Assembly: GCA_902462035.1 (NCBI GenBank)
Contig: CABQAC010000054.1
Span: 1-9,883 of the forward strand
Reading direction: 5' to 3'
Length of the DNA: 9,883 nucleotides
Source of the DNA: an uncultured Eubacteriales bacterium
GTDB taxonomy: Bacteria > Bacillota > Clostridia > Oscillospirales > Acutalibacteraceae
Shown: piece after piece, positions 6,179-9,883 of the stretch
Position numbering within the stretch: the stretch's first letter is position 1
Layout of the letters: each line of letters starts with the position of its first letter
Program-made: the position numbers and the translations under genes
The notes under the pieces: model-generated
Seen by the model: only the letters and a program-made list of their open reading frames with translations
Told to the model about the DNA's origin: nothing
Databases searched by the model: none

Positions 6179-8461
6179 ATGAAAAGGAAAAAGGAGATGC
6201 AAACAAACCGTTGGCACGGCACCGCGAAAAAAGTACCCCTGGTGTATAAAGCCGGCCTGGCTGTGCTGACTCTTGTGGTTCTCTTTATCTCGTCGGCCAT
6301 GGTATGGAACGTCGCGCGGTTGCAGCGCGCCATGGAGCAGAGGACACAGATTTATGTCGAGGACGTGTCCCTGCAGCTTGCCAACAGTCTCGATTACCGC
6401 CTACAAAAAATCACCAGGGATTTGGAACTGCTGCAAGAAAACATCTTGCAATTTTTCGACGGCGAGGATTCAGAGTCTTTAAAAGAGTTTTTGTACAAGC
6501 AGGCAGAGAAGCTCGGCTTTTCATCCATTTGGCTCTTACAAGCGGACGGCCCGTTCTTCACCACCGGCCCCTTTTTGGGAGATCCCGCGCAGCTGACCGG
6601 AATCCAAGCCTCGCTGCAAGGGGAAAGCGGCGTCACTTTTTTGGACAATCAAAGCATTTTATATTCCATCCCCATTTACCGGGATAATCGGGTGGTTGGC
6701 GTTTTGGCCGGGGAGCATAACCGGGAACACATGCAGCAGTTGATTCAGACCCCCAGTTTTTCCGGCCAAGGGCTGACGTGCATCACCGATTCGGATGGAA
6801 ATGTTATCATCTCCCCCACCGATTTAGCGCCTTTCTTACAGCTGGAGGATATTTTTATGGAAGAATCCGACAGCGTCCGGGGCGCAGCGCGCGACATCGC
6901 ACAAATGCTGGAAGATATGAAGAACCGGACAAATGGCGCTTTTTCCTTTACGGCGGTGGACGGAACCGAGCTGATTTTATCCTACGATCCGCTTGAAAGC
7001 TACGAATGGACGCTGCTGACGCTGGTGCCAGCCAACCTGATTTCCTACCAGTTGAATATTTACACCTTCGAAAACCTTATCATCATCGCCGGGATCATCC
7101 TGCTGTTTTTTATGATTCTGTTTGTCATGTTTAAAACCTTTCGCAAGCATTTCCGGCAAATGGAAAAAGCCGCGTTCATCGACCGGCTGACCGGCGCGAT
7201 GAACAACACGGCCTTTCAAATTTCCGCGGCGGGATTGCTGCAAAACGCTCCGCCCAACACGTACGCCGTCGTTTTGCTTCACTTGAAGAATTTTAAGCTG
7301 ATCAACGAAGGTTTCGGCAGCGCCGAGGGCGACTTGACCCTGTGCCATATGATGCGGGTGCTTTCCCGCCACGTCTCCAGCGGGGAGTTGGCCGCTCACG
7401 CGGACGCGGACCAGTTCTTCCTGTGCTTGAAGGAATCGAACCCGGACGTGATCCGGCAGAGGATCAAAGCCATGTCGGATGAAATCAACGCGTTCAACCA
7501 AGCGTTAGAGGAGCCCTATTATCTGATTCTTCAGCCGGGCGCGTACGTGGTGGACGACCCTGCTTTGGAAATTACGGTCATCCAGGACCGCGCTCATACC
7601 GCCTGCCGCGACCGTTCGCCGTTTCAGGACGGGCAGTGCATTTTTTACGACACGGCTGTAACAAGGCAGCTTCAAAAGGAGCGGGAACTGAACGACCTGT
7701 TCGAATATTCCCTGCAAAACGGGGATTTTAAGTTGTATTTACAGCCCAAAGTACGGCTGGACAGCAACCAGGTGGGCGGCGCGGAAGCGCTGGTACGATG
7801 GCAGCATCCCCAACGGGGCATGATTTACCCTTCTGACTTTATTCCCCTGTTCGAGAAAAACGGCAAAATTTGCCGAATCGACCTGTTTATTTTCGAGGAA
7901 GTGTGCAAAACCCTGCGCCGATGGCTGGACTGCGGCGCGGAAACGTTTCCTGTTTCGATCAACCTGTCCCGCCAGCATTTTCAGCGGACGGACTGTTTGG
8001 AACCGTTTTACGAGATCGCCCAGCAATACCGCATTCCCCGGGGGCTGATCGAAATGGAGCTGACCGAATCGATCTTTTTTGACGACCAAGGCATTGCGCA
8101 GGTAAAGGAGCAGATTCGCCGCATGCACGAAATGGGCTTCCTCTGTTCGCTGGACGATTTCGGCGCGGGGTATTCCTCCCTGGGCCTGCTGATGGAGTTC
8201 GACGTGGACGTGATTAAGCTGGACCGCCGGTTTTTCCTTGATGTGGAAAGCGCCAAGGCCCAAAAGGTTATTGTTTCGATTATACAACTGTCTAAAGAGA
8301 TTGGCGTGCATATTGTGGCCGAGGGGATTGAAACCGGGGAGCAGCTGCGTTTCCTGCGGCAAATCGGCTGCGACCAGGTTCAGGGGTATATCTTTTCAAA
8401 GCCCCTTCCCACGCCAGAATTTGAGCAATGGCTAAACAGCCGCAGCCAGCCGGAGGCGTGA
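6179..8461 (+). CDS. Membrane c-di-GMP phosphodiesterase with sensor, degenerate GGDEF and intact EAL domains
   Basis: This 760-residue protein has a transmembrane helix at about 22-45, an extracytoplasmic Cache-like sensor (about 46-296), a second helix at about 297-319, a GGDEF domain (about 330-490) and a C-terminal EAL domain (about 500-755). The GGDEF site reads DADQF (409-413) instead of GGDEF, and the first metal Asp is His in LLHLKNFK (366-373), so cyclase activity should be lost; the I-site Arg-x-x-Asp is also absent. The EAL site is complete: EAL at 536-538, Asn595, Glu627 in ELTES, Asp659-Asp660 in DDFGAGYSS, Lys680, Glu715 in AEGIET and Gln735 in QGY. It is therefore predicted to hydrolyse c-di-GMP to pGpG in response to an external signal. 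The start at 6179 has GGGAGA 6 nt upstream; a later ATG at 6197 has AAGGAG directly abutting it, too close. It has its own promoter. Confidence 0.93.
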   Translation: MKRKKEMQTNRWHGTAKKVPLVYKAGLAVLTLVVLFISSAMVWNVARLQRAMEQRTQIYVEDVSLQLANSLDYRLQKITRDLELLQENILQFFDGEDSESLKEFLYKQAEKLGFSSIWLLQADGPFFTTGPFLGDPAQLTGIQASLQGESGVTFLDNQSILYSIPIYRDNRVVGVLAGEHNREHMQQLIQTPSFSGQGLTCITDSDGNVIISPTDLAPFLQLEDIFMEESDSVRGAARDIAQMLEDMKNRTNGAFSFTAVDGTELILSYDPLESYEWTLLTLVPANLISYQLNIYTFENLIIIAGIILLFFMILFVMFKTFRKHFRQMEKAAFIDRLTGAMNNTAFQISAAGLLQNAPPNTYAVVLLHLKNFKLINEGFGSAEGDLTLCHMMRVLSRHVSSGELAAHADADQFFLCLKESNPDVIRQRIKAMSDEINAFNQALEEPYYLILQPGAYVVDDPALEITVIQDRAHTACRDRSPFQDGQCIFYDTAVTRQLQKERELNDLFEYSLQNGDFKLYLQPKVRLDSNQVGGAEALVRWQHPQRGMIYPSDFIPLFEKNGKICRIDLFIFEEVCKTLRRWLDCGAETFPVSINLSRQHFQRTDCLEPFYEIAQQYRIPRGLIEMELTESIFFDDQGIAQVKEQIRRMHEMGFLCSLDDFGAGYSSLGLLMEFDVDVIKLDRRFFLDVESAKAQKVIVSIIQLSKEIGVHIVAEGIETGEQLRFLRQIGCDQVQGYIFSKPLPTPEFEQWLNSRSQPEA

Positions 8462-8484
8462 CGGAAAAGGATTCCGTCTGTTTT
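8460..8484 (+). terminator. Hairpin terminator overlapping the EAL gene stop codon
   Basis: GACGGAA (8460-8466) pairs perfectly with TTCCGTC (8472-8478) across a 5-nt loop and is followed by TGTTTT. The stem begins within the TGA stop codon. The U-tract is short, so strength is moderate. It lies between convergent genes; the minus-strand side has no T-run. Confidence 0.55.
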
Positions 8485-8506
8485 CGCTTCTTTCAACGGT
8501 CTATTT

Positions 8507-9646
8507 TTACTCGAAAAGACGCGCGGCGGCCGCCATGTTGCGGATGACCGGCACACCGAAGGGGCAGCGCTTTTCGCAGCTGCCGCAGCCGGCACAATCC
8601 TTGCCGTTATGGGCAAGCCCCGCATAGTGGGACCGGATGGACGGCGGAATGTTGGACTCGTCCAGCCGGGCGATGTCCAAATACTTATTCACCGCCGCGA
8701 TATCGATTCCGGCAGGGCAGGGCTGGCAATGGCTGCAATAAACACAGTTTCCCTTAAAATCGTTGCGCAGCGTATCCATAATAGGAGCGTAATCGCGTTC
8801 GCTGTCGTCCATATCCAGGTATTTTACCGCGTCCAGTACCTCTGCCCGGGTCTGGCATCCCAGCATCACGCTGGCCACGGCGGGGCGGGTTAAGGCATAA
8901 TGGATACATTGGGCCACTGTCATCGGCTTTTTGAAGGGAGAATGCTCGGGTGAAATCAATTTGCCGGCGCCCAGCGTTTTCATCACCGTTATGCCCACGC
9001 CCTTTTGCTCGCACAGCTTGTATAGCGCCGCGCGTTTAGGGTCCAGCCCGCGGAACGCCGCCGCGTCAAGCCCCTGATGAAGCTGGCTGAGCGTATTCAT
9101 CCCCATTGGATACAGGTCGAACGCCAGGTTGATGCTAAACATCATCATTTCCGGCAGCCCGGTTTCAATGACGCGGGCGGCCATGGCGGGGTTATGGGAG
9201 CTGAAACCGATGTGGCGGATATCCCCCTTCTGCTGGAGCGTTTGGACATAATCCGCAAACGGCGTTTCGAACACACCTTTATAATCTTCCTCGGAGTCGA
9301 TAAAGAACATCATGCCGAAATCAATATAGCCGAAAATGCGCAGAAGATCCTCGAAATAGCGGCGCACGACGGCCATGTCGCGGCTGATGTCGTACTGCTG
9401 GCGCAAATCGGTGGAACCGATGTGGCCCTGAATCATAACGTCTTTGCGTTGGCCGCCCAGCGCTTTAGCAATATTTTCCCGAACCTGCCTGCCGGGCATA
9501 AACACGTCGAATTGGTTGACGCCGCATTCCAGCGCCGCTTGGATGGTTTGCTTCACCTGCTCGAAGGGTTTGCCGTCCAAGTTTTCGCACCCAAGTCCGA
9601 TCACGCTGCTCTGTTTGCCCGTTTTGCCGATCTGCCGGTATTCCAT
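8507..9646 (-). CDS. Aldo/keto reductase-fold protein with two C-terminal 4Fe-4S motifs and a degenerate active site
   Basis: This 379-residue protein starts at ATG 9646 behind GGGAGGG (8-nt spacing). Residues 1-290 form an aldo/keto reductase TIM barrel (RQIGKTG at 4-10, YIDFGMMFFID at 107-117, GDIRHIGFSSHNP at 141-153). The C-terminus has two ferredoxin-type motifs: CVYCSHCQPCP (Cys301, 304, 307, 310) and CAGCGSCEKRCP (Cys351, 354, 357, 361). Aligned by eye to the classical Asp-Tyr-Lys-His tetrad, only Asp47 remains; the Tyr position is Gly52 (FDVFMPG), the Lys position is His75 (IQGHIG) and the His position is Phe114 (MMFFID). Ordinary NADPH carbonyl reduction is therefore doubtful; electron transfer through the clusters is plausible. 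It is monocistronic in view and convergent with the EAL gene. Family membership is secure, the reaction is unknown. Confidence 0.9.
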   Translation of the reverse strand: MEYRQIGKTGKQSSVIGLGCENLDGKPFEQVKQTIQAALECGVNQFDVFMPGRQVRENIAKALGGQRKDVMIQGHIGSTDLRQQYDISRDMAVVRRYFEDLLRIFGYIDFGMMFFIDSEEDYKGVFETPFADYVQTLQQKGDIRHIGFSSHNPAMAARVIETGLPEMMMFSINLAFDLYPMGMNTLSQLHQGLDAAAFRGLDPKRAALYKLCEQKGVGITVMKTLGAGKLISPEHSPFKKPMTVAQCIHYALTRPAVASVMLGCQTRAEVLDAVKYLDMDDSERDYAPIMDTLRNDFKGNCVYCSHCQPCPAGIDIAAVNKYLDIARLDESNIPPSIRSHYAGLAHNGKDCAGCGSCEKRCPFGVPVIRNMAAAARLFE

Positions 9647-9696
9647 GGCTCGTTCCCTCCCGTATTTTACAAAATTCTGGGGATATTCTGCGGTTC

Positions 9697-9725
9697 ATTA
9701 TATCACCAAAAAGAAAAAAAGTCGA
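9697..9725 (-). promoter_or_regulatory. Predicted promoter of the Fe-S aldo/keto reductase gene
   Basis: On the minus strand an extended -10, TGATATAAT, contains a perfect TATAAT (9702-9697). A four-of-six -35 match, TCGACT (9725-9720), lies 17 bp upstream. The start codon is about 50 bp downstream. Confidence 0.6.
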
Positions 9726-9834
9726 CTGCCTTCGCACTCCATGGAACCCCCTGCCGGTTACGCGGCGACGGAAACCACCCTCCGGCGCGGCATGGCCGGA
9801 AAGGCGGGATGTTCTTTCTTATTTGTGCAATCAT

Positions 9835-9877
9835 AACCACTAGTAAACTAGTGGTTTGCTCAGGCCCTAGAAGGGTC
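9835..9877 (+). repeat. Tandem hairpin pair at the right edge, possible insertion-element end or structured RNA
   Basis: AACCACTAGT (9835-9844) and ACTAGTGGTT (9847-9856) are perfect 10-bp inverted arms around AA, folding as an 8-bp stem with a GTAAAC loop. Six bases later GGCCCT (9863-9868) and AGGGTC (9872-9877) form a second stem of 6 pairs, one of them G-T, with an AGA loop. Two adjacent hairpins of this kind resemble the subterminal structures of IS200/IS605-type elements or their non-coding derivatives, but no transposase is in view and the window ends 6 bp later. A terminator for an unseen gene to the right (on the minus strand) is less likely because the T-run is short. Between the aldo/keto reductase promoter and this point I see nothing else apart from a small TCCGGC/GCCGGA inverted repeat (9781-9800). 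Confidence 0.45.
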
Positions 9878-9883
9878 AACTCA

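Noticed and set aside
7140..7680. Active diguanylate cyclase
   Set aside because: The GGDEF signature is DADQF and the first metal-binding Asp is His, so synthesis of c-di-GMP is not expected.

Overview
The window looks like a chromosomal segment of a G+C-rich, anaerobic, gut-type Clostridia (Bacillota; Oscillospiraceae/Ruminococcaceae-like). This rests on a DUF4317 gene, a Zn-dependent phospholipase C-like protein of the clostridial type, sigma-A style promoters (TTGAAA/TATGAT, TATAAT), strong AGGAGG-like ribosome binding sites and an aldo/keto reductase carrying ferredoxin-type clusters. The taxonomic placement is inference. No tRNA, rRNA, CRISPR array or complete mobile element is visible.

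Layout, left to right. (1) A Zn-dependent phospholipase C-family gene on the minus strand runs off the left edge. It is divergent from a plus-strand DUF4317 gene across an AT-rich region with a good promoter for each, and the DUF4317 gene ends in a textbook 16-bp-stem terminator. (2) A 270-bp stretch follows with codon-like sequence but no start, probably a gene remnant. (3) A minus-strand pair comes next: an NAD- and metal-dependent family 4 glycosidase (upstream) followed by a URO-D-superfamily protein that keeps the H-x-C...C zinc site of corrinoid-linked methyltransferases. An AraC-type regulator with a GTG start is transcribed divergently from the pair, with overlapping promoter elements between. 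(4) A plus-strand membrane-bound c-di-GMP protein has an extracytoplasmic sensor, a degenerate GGDEF domain and an intact EAL domain; it has its own promoter and a LacI-operator-like palindrome in its leader. (5) On the minus strand, convergent with it, lies an aldo/keto reductase-fold protein with two C-terminal 4Fe-4S motifs, in which three of the four classical catalytic residues are replaced. (6) The right edge carries two adjacent hairpins that resemble the end of a palindrome-bearing insertion element or a small structured RNA.

Working together: the AraC regulator, the GH4 glycosidase and the URO-D-like protein form a plausible small glycoside-utilisation module without a transporter in view. 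The EAL protein is probably an independent signalling gene that lowers c-di-GMP. The most interesting points are the glycosidase/methyltransferase-like pair, the degenerate-tetrad Fe-S aldo/keto reductase, and the hairpin pair at the right boundary. No fully new system is proven by the sequence alone.
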